DNA from: Breviolum minutum Mf 1.05b.01
Lineage: Eukaryota > Sar > Dinophyceae > Suessiales > Symbiodiniaceae
DNA length: 64,000 nucleotides
Direction of reading: 5' to 3'
Assembly (NCBI GenBank): GCA_000507305.1
Contig: DF239332.1
Coordinates: 113,097 to 177,096, forward strand
Position numbers and translations under genes: made by a program. Of the stretch, positions 1-11,300 are shown piece by piece (the stretch's first letter is position 1; each line of letters starts with the position of its first letter). Below the pieces are notes generated by a model. The model ran no database searches. It was not told the origin of the DNA and worked only from the letters and a program-made list of their open reading frames with translations.

Positions 1-2450
1 TGTTTTGTATATATATATAGAATTGCTTTTATGACATGTACCGCTGTATATATTTTTCCTGTATAAAGCTACCACTTGACTGCCTTACTCGAGTCACTCA
101 TCTCATCAACGACCTGCTGAACCTGCCACCGGCCATCCCCCGGAGGTGTGTGAAAGTTCAACGCTTCTCAGGCGGAGAAAGTCTCAAAAGTTAGTACCAA
201 AGTAGTGGGTGGTGATAGACAAACATAGTCATGGGAGAAAACATCTAGAGAAATCCAGAAAATGACAAGTTCATATCAATGCTATTCAATTCTCAGATTT
301 CTGAGTAGTGCATACTGCATTAGCTACGCCTTTGTGGTAGTTTCAACAGACAAACATGTATTTTCATGCCATCGATTTTGCCCAGCCTCCATTTGCAGCT
401 CGTCGTGGAAACTGGGGAACTCGAGCTGTGAAATTAACATGTTGTGAGACACACACACAGATATATAACATAAAATATATTCCTGTATATGTATAGTATA
501 TCACATATAGTATCAGTATCACATAATTAGGTATATATACTGTACATGATTATAGGATTGTATATCTAGTTTTCTACACTGTATATCTCACATGCCTTCA
601 AGCTGAACTGTCATCGGGTGATTTTACCCTCAAACCTGTGGGGCTTCAAGATGTTTTGAAAGTATGTAACGTGTATCTATGACAAACCTTGAAGCAGACC
701 ACAACGGCAAACCTTCCAAAGTTGCGCAGTTTTTCCACTCCATTTGTTCGATAACATTTGTGCTGAGTTTTTGGTGGATGAAATATTCCCATCAAAGTTC
801 TCTCTGACTTTCACCAGTGGCAAGGTTTAACGGTCGAACCACCCCGGCGGAGAACTGAGGGGAACAATCCCCTTCGCCGATTTTGGTGTCGGAGTTGAGC
901 TTGAAGATTCGATGAAAAAACTTGCCGCAAGACGAGAGATGCGATTTTGTTTTGATGAGATCTAATGGGATGATTTTGTGAAATGCATTTTTTTGCGAGA
1001 TGATAGGATGATTGTGTTTCAATGTGATGGTGTCGATATTGGATGGGATATGATGGGAATTTCATGCTATACATTCATATATATATATATATATTCATGT
1101 ATTCCGTAGCATGTCATGTGCCATGATGTGCTGGCTGGTACCCAACCTATGGTGGCTCAACAGATGCTCCGGTGCGCGGATGGGGCTCACCGGGGGCACA
1201 TGAGATGAGGTTCCTTGTTTCCATCCCTGACCCTGCAAGACCGGAAGACTTTGGATGTGGGTCCAAATTCATCAAGCATGTGCACACAGGGAGAGAATTT
1301 GACACCCATCAACATGTGTTTGAAATGGAAGAGGATTGAAACTGAGACAGTGAAGACGTATAGCGCCATACACTGATGTACACTGATGCAATGCAAGGTC
1401 GATCTTTTTGTTTTACATGAGAGAGAGAGAGAGAGAGAGACTTATGAAGATATAGCCTGGCCCGAAATGCCGAACTCAATCAGAAACCTGTTTTTTGTTT
1501 CCCTCATGTTTTCTGTGAAATCTATATAGTCCCCCCAAAGTGCCCAACAAATTCATGTGAAGGTGAATTACTGTAGATGAAGCCAACCCCTAGCCAACCC
1601 ATAATTGCCATACTGTTGATGCTTCAGAAATTGTGCACCAGTTGAGGTTGGTAGCTGGTTTATCCAGTTTATCCCATTATTTACCAGGCTTTTAGCACCA
1701 TCCCAGGTGGTGCAGGATTGCTTCCATCGACAGTAGTTCCTGTTTCACCAATTTTCCAGGGTTTTCGCATCTGAATGGCCCGGAGGTTAGTGCAGGTCGA
1801 TGGCAAGGCATCAGGCCCTGCACATTTCCACCAACGGCAACGTGTAGAGATGATACTTACCTGCCTCCTGTTAATATTGTTTATATAGTGTATGCCCAAT
1901 TTGAAGAGGTTGTTATTTATTGCATGTGGCACAATGGAAGTGTAGTTTCCAGTTTTGAGCTTCTCCAAATCTTCTCAAAATCAATCAGCAATCTTACTTT
2001 TTTTTGCCAGTCATTGGATTTTTGAACTTTTAGCGTGACATGCCTGGAGTGTTGTTGGCTGACACTCTTGCCAGCTTCGTTTTTGTCGTTGCGGCCCAAG
2101 CGAACTTTCGGGCAAAACCTCACAGCGTCAGAGGGAACGTCACCTTTTTTTTCTGTCACATCTGCTGAATCGCCACTTTGAAGGCACTAAAAACAGGTGC
2201 CTTTTGGCGACCCTTTAAAAAGCCGTTGTGGGGTGTTTGGCAAGCAGCGTTTTGGCAAGGGTAAATTCAGCGTTTTAAGTCAAGTACCAAAAACCCTAGA
2301 AATGCAGAAAAAGATATGAATCAGCATGCATCAATCCTTTTCCTTTGGATCATTATATAGTGGGTTTAACTTTAGGTTCTGTTATATTTTGTTTGCATCC
2401 TGAAAGCTAAAAATCTAAAGATCCTGATTGAAATTTATAGGGCGCCTTGG
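1..2450. other. Low-coding host sequence with microsatellites
   Basis: I see no supportable gene here. The stretch is AT-rich and holds a short TA run near 1079-1093 and a GA dinucleotide run near 1421-1440. The open frames are short, overlap on both strands and lack any motif I recognise. It is probably intron or intergenic DNA of the host. Confidence 0.5.
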
Positions 2451-4435
2451 TTTGCTTGCTTCAGCCAAGTATTATCTAAGGCCATGTACCAGCGCGAGGA
2501 CATCAATGTGGGAAAGCTCCTGAAGAGGCCAAAAGTGAACTTCAAAAAGTATAGCTGTTGGTATTGGCATGATGGAGAACCCACAGATTTGGTATAATCT
2601 TGTATTTATATCTATCAATATATTTTTTTTAAATGTATTTAAATACATGTATATGTAATATATATACATGTTTTCATGTTATAAACAAATAATAAGATAT
2701 TACTAATATGTAGCTTTTGAAGCCAGCAACGTTTCCAGAGAAAAAATTTTGGTCCCATCGAATTGCCAGGTTGCCAAAGGCAATTCGGAGCAAAGTTCAG
2801 GCCAAGGAGCCGACGGACTCTGATGATTGGATGATTGGGATGATGGCTGTCTGTGCCTTTGGAATTTGCTACACCCCGGAAGATTAACATGGAACCTAAC
2901 AATCACCCAATTGAAAAGGAAAATAATCTTCCAAACCATGGTTTTCAGGTTCCATGTTAATCTTCCAGGGTGTAAACTGAAACTTTGAAACCTCAGTTTT
3001 GATTACAGTAGCCCATTTTTGCCCATGGCAGGAATTCTTGGATGAGTTACATGGCTGCATCAACTGTGGGCCAGCCATATTGAGCCGTATTTGGATCTTC
3101 TAATCTAACGGTGAATGTGTGAGTTGTTGGCCCATCCCCGATTTTTGCTTGACATTTATTCCAGCCCAAACAAGCTGCTGGGCTCGGGATTTCTACCAAA
3201 ATGGATGACAAACTCGCCTTGTCAATTTCAGCTGCCAACACACCAGCCAACCTTTTGCAGGTGCTGGACGATTTTCAAGAAGTATGATGTTTCTGAACTG
3301 CAACTGGCAGGCATCACCCATGGGTCGTGATTACATGACAGAAACGGTGCTTTGTGCTTGGCCATTCTGGATGTTTGAAATGTTTGAATAGAATGTGAAG
3401 GCCATATTTCACATTTTTAGTTGTTTGAAGTTATTCAGTATGTTGATTTGTGGCTCAGCATGTTAGCATATTTTAGTCCTTTAACCATGAATTATCTGGG
3501 AGGAGTACCGTGGGGGGGGGGGGTTTTACATAGAGTCTCATCACCTTAGGTTTTTCAGAGCGAGAAACTGGAAGGCTGCAGCCTGTGGAAGGCATTGTTG
3601 GAGGCACTGGTCGGGTCCAAAGGGATACCATTTCCCTATGCATCATCCCATCTAGCTGACCACCAGCTCAGTGCCAGGCATTGCCAGAGGCATTCTCCCA
3701 GGCGATTCTGAAGAACCAGTTCCTTGGATTTCGATGAGCGGTTGCAGTTGGCACGCCAGAGTTAGATGCTATTTGCATCCATTTACTCTGAGCAGATGCT
3801 TAGAGTTTTATCCTGCAAATGTGGGGAATAATGTTTGAGCAAATTTTTATACGCTTCCATGAGTTGGCATGTGGAGGTCTCGGGCATTGAGAGAAGGTTT
3901 CATGGCAATTTGCCCAGACATGATGGGCCAGAAAGGCTAACAAGAACCAATGTTGATTCGACGAGTTTCTGTTATGTTTGCTTTTATATGCTTGTATTTA
4001 CTTACCCTTTATTCAATCATAGACTATATATTTATATATGTATATATGCTTGATCTGCTTCTTTTTTGAGTCCTCATGCCATGCTTAATCATTGTTGCCT
4101 TTGTTTTCAAATGGATTATGTCAAGAAGAACGGTGATTCCAGTAAACCTAGTTTTACAGTCTACGATTTTAAAAATTTGTTCCATGTCTCATTGGCGCAG
4201 TCCTGTGCTGAAAACATCTGGAAGACTTTCCCATGGCGTACTTGGTGGATTGCTGATGATCGCTGCGGCTCCCAGGTATGGTTGGTCTCTTCAGCAAGAC
4301 TCCGTTTATGCCTTCACCGGATGTGGCCGTGACGGCGAGCCTGCAACTTGGAAATGATGCCTGGAACGGAGGTCTGCGTGGTTGCAACACGAGGGGAGTG
4401 ATTCGAAGCTAGCAGCCTCAAGCACATAACAGATC
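2451..4435 (+). other. Exon-like fragments of an unrecognised host gene
   Basis: Several short stretches look like small exons following an AG. Examples are about 2481-2560 (reads AMYQREDINVGKLLKRPKV), about 3561-3640 (reads SEKLEGCSLWKALLEALVG, following a pyrimidine-rich tract and AG) and about 4201-4275. None can be joined with confidence and I do not recognise the product. Exon size and spacing resemble the pyruvate kinase gene downstream, so a fragmented dinoflagellate gene is plausible. A G homopolymer lies near 3511-3522. Confidence 0.25.
2871..2973. repeat. Foldback element with 27-bp inverted arms
   Basis: The arms 2871-2897 and 2947-2973 are reverse complements of each other with a single mismatch. 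They enclose about 49 bases containing the self-complementary AACCATGGTT. The fold would be a long hairpin, such as a MITE-like repeat or small-RNA precursor would form. No coding potential was recognised inside it. Confidence 0.75.
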
Positions 4436-6040
4436 ATAGCAGTAAAAAATTAATAAGGCAATACAATTTATTGAGGCAGCATCAGACTCTTCTCAGTGGG
4501 TATTTTGATTGATGCCAAACAGGAGCAAAAACTATTCGAGAGTAATAGAGTAGCATTTCTTTGGCAAGAGCCGAGGTTTAGGGCTGACCATGAGTCATAG
4601 GCAATGAGAGAGAGTCAATGATTTCCAATGTTGGTGTTGTAGTGGCTGTTGTTGTGGTTGTAGTTGTATCCACTAGCAGTGACCACTGGGGAATTCTCAT
4701 GAACCATCACTGTCAGGGTGGATGTAACGGGCCCCCAACTTTTTCAAGGGCAGGGGCGAAAGTCGATGGCTAAAACGGCTTAACTCCCAAAGTACGGCTC
4801 GTAGGTGTTGATTGGGTAAAGGGCCCAGATGATGAAAGTTGTGCCGTCTACTTTCCACAGGGTTTATAAGTTCAAGAAGTTGTAAAAATGATGACCCCTG
4901 AACTTGCAAAAAGGCAATTTCCCTCATCAAGTTCCCCGAGTACGTCAAGTTCACTCTGGCGCTGATTCTGCACAAGTACAGCCTCGTGGCGGCATTCTGA
5001 GAGCTTGAGTTGCAGACCCTGAAAGCCATCCCATCAGCATTTAGTCGATAAGATCATGACGATCATGAATGTCTAGACATCAACGATCTATTCTTCCCGG
5101 TTCATACGGACTTCTTAGTTGATAAATGTCGATCGTCCGCAACCTTGAAACAGGTGCCAATGCAAATGTCTTGGACTGCAAGATGGCCTTGAAGCCCCAG
5201 GAGTGGGACATGAAATGAAACCTAATTTGAACCCTGTTTCTGTGACCAAGAATCAGTTTGATGCCATTCAAAATCACATGAATTGAGATCCTGAATTGCT
5301 TGAAACCCTTGCTGTGAACATGATGCACCTTATTTTGCATTGAATACATCATTGCGTCCTGGGCTGATACTGTAGCACTTTTGTGGTGAAATGTCACAAT
5401 CAACCTTTTCCTCGGGGCATTTGAGGATTCTTGCGAAATCATCGTAGAGGTATAACTGTTCAAAATGCGGCAGATATATGTATATATATATATATACTGT
5501 ATATAGGTTTGATATCTCGAGTAAGGGCAGACAAGATCGATTCAACGAATTGGATTTCTTGAGTAGTCTAGTCTCCTATACAACTAGTCAATTGTAGTCA
5601 CTAGTCTCCATCAGCTTGTATCCTATGACAATTTCACATGTTAAATGCATCGATCTCTTCTTGCCCAAGATCTTGCCGACGGACCTTTAGAGCACATTGC
5701 AGCTGATTGTGAAGGAAATCTTTACGTGTAGAATGGTGGGTTATGCTCCAAAGGTCCTTTGGTAAGATTTTAAGATCTGTACTATCTGCCTGGTGACCAC
5801 AAGGAGCTCGACCACAACAAACGCTGGACCCTCAGCCGCTTCCATGCCGAAACTAACCATTGACCCATCTTGGCCGTGGTTGTCAGTAGTAATGCGACAC
5901 ATTTCGCCCAGAATGTTCAATGTATACATTATATAACATATTGTATTGCGTACTCTTGTATCGCGCTATGCATGAACTTCTGAGGGAATTTCTGTACATT
6001 TTCCATGGGTCCACGTCATCTTAACGGCTTGAATTTTTCA
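4436..6040. other. Stretch without recognisable gene
   Basis: The open frames here (for example on the minus strand at 4697-5029 and 5080-5463) show no motif I know and overlap frames on the other strand. A short AT microsatellite lies near 5477-5496. I treat it as intron or intergenic DNA. Confidence 0.4.
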
Positions 6041-6108
6041 AGGTTTGTTTGGATGGCACGCCCACCTCACAGCTGGCCCCAGTTCGGCGTTGTTTCCCGT
6101 TGGCGCCA

Positions 6109-6590
6109 TGGAAAGTGAAAATGACGCCACCCGGCGGCGCTTGTTTTGGGAGAAAGCAGGTAAACCGCTGTTTGGGCGACTCTGGACTTATCACGAAATC
6201 AAATACAAGCAGAATGCTCCAAAATCGAGGGGATCCAAAGCTCTGCCACATGCAAATCTGGATACACCAACAGAGTGGCCAACAGATACAAGAATTGATC
6301 CTGGACCTTGGGTTTCTTGGCTCCCAGTAGAGGAAGGATGGCAACAGGGAAAGCGAACTCAAATTGAGAGTGGCAAGGTGCTCACATGTTATTTCTCTCC
6401 ACCTCCTGAGTTCAAGCGTTTTTGGCACAAAAGCGCCATAGAGAAATACCTCGGAAGGACGCTGGAAGCCGCTGCTCGTGTGGCCCAACCCAAGTCGGAG
6501 ACGGGACAGGCAGAAAGATACGTCGCTCGATGTGGACATTTATATGATGTTTTGAGATATATATATATATATTTTTTTTGTTTTGGCTAA
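6109..6590 (+). CDS. MBD-like domain protein, first exon
   Basis: The frame is open from before 6109, where an ATG gives MESENDATRRRLFW. In its second half it reads GW, then a basic stretch, SGK, YFSP, KRF and KYLG in that order. That spacing resembles the methyl-CpG-binding (MBD/TAM) fold, whose family pattern is GW, R, SGK, YxSP, G-KRFRS, and YL. The last residues run into a TA microsatellite (about 6557-6572) and are probably intron, so the true exon ends earlier. The next exon (6842-7624) carries a second similar domain, which suggests one gene with two of them. MBD proteins bind DNA or chromatin in the nucleus. The assignment is by motif pattern only; DNA or methyl-CpG binding is not shown. 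Confidence 0.4.
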
Positions 6591-6841
6591 AGGTATGTAA
6601 ATTGGATTGCATATAAATTTATTTGTCTTTATGTTTCTTAGGAAGAGAATCAGATCGCCCATGACTATCTGTGACAATCCCCGACAATCAGCAAGATTTA
6701 TGGTCTTGTTTGTTATCTTGCTTCGATTGTGAGTTAATCCCAGATCCGTAAAGTGAAATCGCATGCGCAATCCATGGCAATCCATGATCCTACTTTCTTG
6801 ATTCACGTATATTCACGTATATTTCAAGTGCATTTGACAAG

Positions 6842-7624
6842 GTGACAGATGACGATCTTTGGCCATCTTGGCCGGAGGGCGATTGGCTCCCCCTTGACTG
6901 GCGCCTTGGCTTTCGGCAGCTACCTTCACAGCTTCACAAGATCTATGTACCTCCAAACCAAGACAAAGCCTTTGCTTACCACAAATCCACCGTCCTGAAA
7001 TATTTGAAGAGTGGAACTGGTTTGTCTCCCTTTGAGACCTCCAAGACTGCGGAAGTTAGGAGTGCAGTGGCCAAACGGAAGCGTTCGCGGCCCAAGCGGC
7101 GAAAGAAATTTGCCAAAAAAGATGATTATGAGGAGGTGAACAATTTCGGCGTTTTCAAGCTACCCCTGAGTGACAAGGAAACAGGCCTTGAAGGCTTTGA
7201 AGACAGCAATGAGATTCAGGAGTCACTTCAAGCCAGGAAATTCAAGACGCCCTTGTTGGTCTTGACGAGTTTTAGCAAGCCCAAAAACTCCAAGGAGAAA
7301 AAGGCCTTGCAAGAATCGAAGGAAGAGAAATCCAAGATCGTGGAGAAGCTATGTGGGATTTGGCACCAACGGCCCGATAGCTATGAAGGCAAACAGTTTT
7401 TTCAAAAAACAATCCTGAAACAAACAGGCCCAATCGGCAGCAAGAAGAAGGTTCTTGTTGCCTGTGATATTTTCATTTTTTGGAGCAAAACCTATTCCTG
7501 TTGGAAAATCGGTCTCTTGAAAGAGCACCAAGCAGGTTTCTTAAGATGTGATGATCCTGCAGAAGTTCCTTGGGAGGTGAAGAAGCCTTGGAAAGTGGTC
7601 AAAGAATCACTCTGCCTTCCCTGA
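6842..7624 (+). CDS. MBD-like domain protein, second exon
   Basis: This open exon of 260 codons begins directly after an AG at 6840-6841, so the first codon (GTG) is probably not a start; it looks spliced to the exon at 6109-6590. Residues about 13-53 read WLPLDW, RQLPS, HKIYVPP, FAYHKS and VLKYLKSG, which resembles an MBD fold. A lysine/arginine-rich stretch follows (about 78-93, AKRKRSRPKRRKKFAKK), a good candidate nuclear localisation signal, and then a charged linker. The tail about 205-245 contains KTYSCWKIGLL and ends with LCLP and TGA. The likely role is a nuclear chromatin or DNA-binding protein. I am fairly sure it is coding and less sure of the domain. Confidence 0.45.
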   Translation: MTDDDLWPSWPEGDWLPLDWRLGFRQLPSQLHKIYVPPNQDKAFAYHKSTVLKYLKSGTGLSPFETSKTAEVRSAVAKRKRSRPKRRKKFAKKDDYEEVNNFGVFKLPLSDKETGLEGFEDSNEIQESLQARKFKTPLLVLTSFSKPKNSKEKKALQESKEEKSKIVEKLCGIWHQRPDSYEGKQFFQKTILKQTGPIGSKKKVLVACDIFIFWSKTYSCWKIGLLKEHQAGFLRCDDPAEVPWEVKKPWKVVKESLCLP

Positions 7625-8352
7625 CCGATTCGTTGCTTGAAAGTGAGTGGGATCAGTTGTGCCAAGTCAGCCAAGTTCATGAAATTTCATGACCGATTCG
7701 TGTGAAGTGAACAAAAGTTTGGGACGACGGCGCGCAATTCCGCAGCAAAGCCGTCTTGGGACCCACCAGGAAGTCGGATTACAGAGGCATTTTCATGGTC
7801 TCCTGGAAGATCAATTCGATGTGGATATAGTGACCCAAGGGTGAGTTGTTTGGGCGGTGTTTTACATGGGTTTATCGGTTTATCCTATCTACAGAGAAAC
7901 ATCCATCTTATTCCCAGGGTTTGAATTCTAGAGGCCTCGCCCTCACCATCCCTCACCTAACATAGACTCCATTGATTCTATAGATGGTAAGAATCAAACA
8001 AACATGTGATTGTAGAATCAAAACATAACACTCTTTGCAGAATTCACGTGTTTGTAGGAAATTGCCAGGGAAATTGTATTAACAAACACGCTCTACAGAA
8101 TGGATCCTGCCGCATCACTTAAGACTTAGGGTTCTGTTCCATAGAAGCCTTGGGGTACCCTTTTCATTTTCTTACATATGTTTTGCACGGGATGGACTCT
8201 ATTTGATGTGATTTGATTCTGAGCAGAGTCGATATAAAAAGATGATGTAGAAAATCCTGGATGCATTTTGCTCAGGGTTTAGTCAATGTTTCATGTTGTT
8301 TAAGATTCCATAGCTATAAAATGTAACGCCTTCAGGGCCTTCACGCCTTCAG

Positions 8353-11300
8353 GCAAGACCAAGATCGTTGCGAGCCTGGGCCCTGCCTCATGGAGCGAGG
8401 CAGGGAAGTGGAGCTACTGAAAGGTATGGCACATCATGACCGCAGCCATGTTTTTTTTTTAAAGATGGAATGCATATTTTTTGGCTGCGGAATCCGGTAG
8501 ATTGTAGTTGGTTAAAAGTTTTTAATAGTATGTTTTTAACCATGGTTTTTGTAGTAAATCTAAGACCTTGATGTCAAGTCCGAAGCCGCGGTCCTGTGAG
8601 ATAGGAAATGATCCCCAAGATGATCGAAGCAGGTACCGCTTCTTGGCACTAACATCAGAATCCTGGAAGGTCTTGGGGAAAGTGCAGCTTGTTGGTTGAC
8701 CCGAAAAAGGTCCCCTTTTCCTGCAATTTTTCTTCAAACCAACGAACATAGAGGGGGTACTGTTGTACCAGAGCTGACGGAATATATTAATATATAGAAT
8801 ATATCATAATATGTGCTGAACCTTTGATGGCAAATAGTTAGACAAGGGAGATACACCATTCGTGGCAGAACAGTTTCGCTTTGCAATTTCGGATGTATCT
8901 TACCATCCATCTTTGGGTTTCAGACATCAAGGGCCCCTGAAAGTTGTGTTCATTACAAAAGGAAAGGGGTGTCTTCCAAGCAAGCTGCTTAGTTCATTCA
9001 GAAGTGTAATCCTGTTTGGCGCCAAGGACATTTTCCGTTTGAACTGCTCCCATCGTCGTGGTGGAGACTTTGAACGTGTGTATCCACTCATCAGGCTTGG
9101 TAGAAATGTGTTCAAAAACTTGTATACATGACATGAATGCCTACCCTTTGGTTCTTTCATTTGCTTTTCAGAAAGAAATGACCTACAGCAAGTATACAAA
9201 AGCCTCCTTGGAATAAGAATGATTACATTAGATTAATAAATCACATATTATGAACCGGCTGGATTTTCGTGATGGAATAAGAATAAGAAAATGTTTCACT
9301 TGCCTGAGGAAGAATAAGGTTTGGACAATTGGTGCAGATGATAGTTCTATCCAGAAATCAATCAATGGAACCCCAAACTTTAAAACCTTTCGGTCCCGAT
9401 TTCTGCCTCGAAACCTGAGCTTCACATGAGGTTTATTTTGCGTTTTTTTTTCCCATGGGAAGGTTTGGAGTGATGTCGTATGATGTTTCTGTCCAAAGGT
9501 GTTTTCCTGACTTTTGACCTCGGTTTTTTACATGTTTCTATCATAAAACACTGGGATGATGGCCGATTTTGCTGTATAGCTGCTATTGTTTTGTGGGGGC
9601 AGAAACCTCGCAACCGTCGCAAAAAAAAACAAACATCACACCAACAGGTTCGTATAGATTAGGGGATCCTGGTGATTTCAAGACTTTTTCTGGTGATACT
9701 TTTTGGTTGTGTGACTGCAGACCTTGTTTGGAACCATCATTTTCTTCTCTCGCGTTTTGTGTGACAGGAAGTATTCCAAGATCTTGGGCCGTCGCGTGGA
9801 AGTCTTGGGCGACCTTCAGGCATCATCCTGGAAAATTCGCGACGTTGGGAATTGACGGGTCCCGTCCCACTTTAGGAGTAGCGAATCCTGCAATGCCTAC
9901 CCAAGGGAAACTGGGAAAATCATCTGGGAAAATCGTGGATGTGCTTCCCGCTTTTGCCTTGTTACTTGAGGGTGTTTTGTGTTTTTTTTGAATTGCAATG
10001 GAGTAGATTCCGGAGATCTCATCCTTGTTCATGTCCTTAGAAAATAGACTTCCAGGTGAAGGAAATGCGTCGCACCTTAAAAATAGCCAAAAAATACTGA
10101 AACAGTTGAATAGTCCAACCTTTGTGATAGAACCAATTTTTTTAACTTAGGTTTTCATACATTTTCAAAAATGGATTGGTTGATTGATCCATTTCCCCAC
10201 AAGTTTCCCTGGATGGATCACTGGATATCACCTGGCTTCAGGGTCCCAAGTTCCGTGTTGGCGAGCTGGAGGGCGAACCAGTACTGTTGAAGGAAGGTGA
10301 GATTGTGGAGTTTGGCATTTGCAAGGAGCGTTGGGATGATGGGATGATGAGATGTTACACTCATGATGGGAAATCATACCATTTTGGATGATGGGATGAT
10401 GATGGGATAACATTTTGTATCACTTCCTTTTGTTTTTTTTTGAAATAAACTTTAGTTAACTTTGACAAGAATTCTGGGTACTCGTACTTCATTGGGGGTT
10501 TAGAACATGTTTGTGAACGTATGGATTTTTCCACACAACCCAGCAACTTCATCCTCACGGTGGGTTGTCTTTTTTAAGCCACGGCGCAGGACGATAATGA
10601 CCTCATCAAGCCTGGCCGTATTACCATGAAACCCACCACGGAACAGCTGGCTTTGGTGAAGGCATGTAAAGCTGGCATTGCTTCTTGGCCGCCTGGATCG
10701 TTCAACGCAAACCCTTGAGATCCCTTTAGACTTTAGACGGAAGGAATGGCTTGGCGGGTAGCTTTGTACAATATTGATTGCAACCCGCGGGCATGCACAC
10801 ATATATGATATATGGAACCATAGCCAATTATTCATATTATTTATTCCACAGATGCCTAATAGCTAGGCATACGACATATATGTTACCCATGTGAGATCGT
10901 TGAGCATTCAGCTGATACAACCAGAACTTTGAGATTCCACTTGCGACTGTTGAGGACTTGCTGATTGAGGATGGCATCATGAAGGCGGAATTTTGAGGGA
11001 TTGAGATTCACTCAGGAAAGGATCCAGGGAGGTTTGTGAAGCGATGATTTCAGAGTTGGGCCTGAAGCTCACGGTCGATGGGGAGAAGGGCAAGATGAAG
11101 TGGCAATTGTACGTACGTACAGTAATGCGTTTTTGCCATTCGCTACTGTAAGCTAGCTTGAAGCACTTGTCACTTCTTTTATACTATTTATGTATATAAC
11201 ATTTATCTATAACCGGTAGTATAACTGCAATTTGATGCGTAATGATCAGAGGAAGCTGCTCCAAAATGGACATTTTCCATTTTCGAGGGCATAATCCCAC

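Noticed and set aside
6575..6600. Possible relict dinoflagellate spliced leader (TTTTGGCTAAAGG)
   Set aside because: Only a short partial match to the leader's end is present, with a mismatch and no upstream leader sequence, so it is not supportable.
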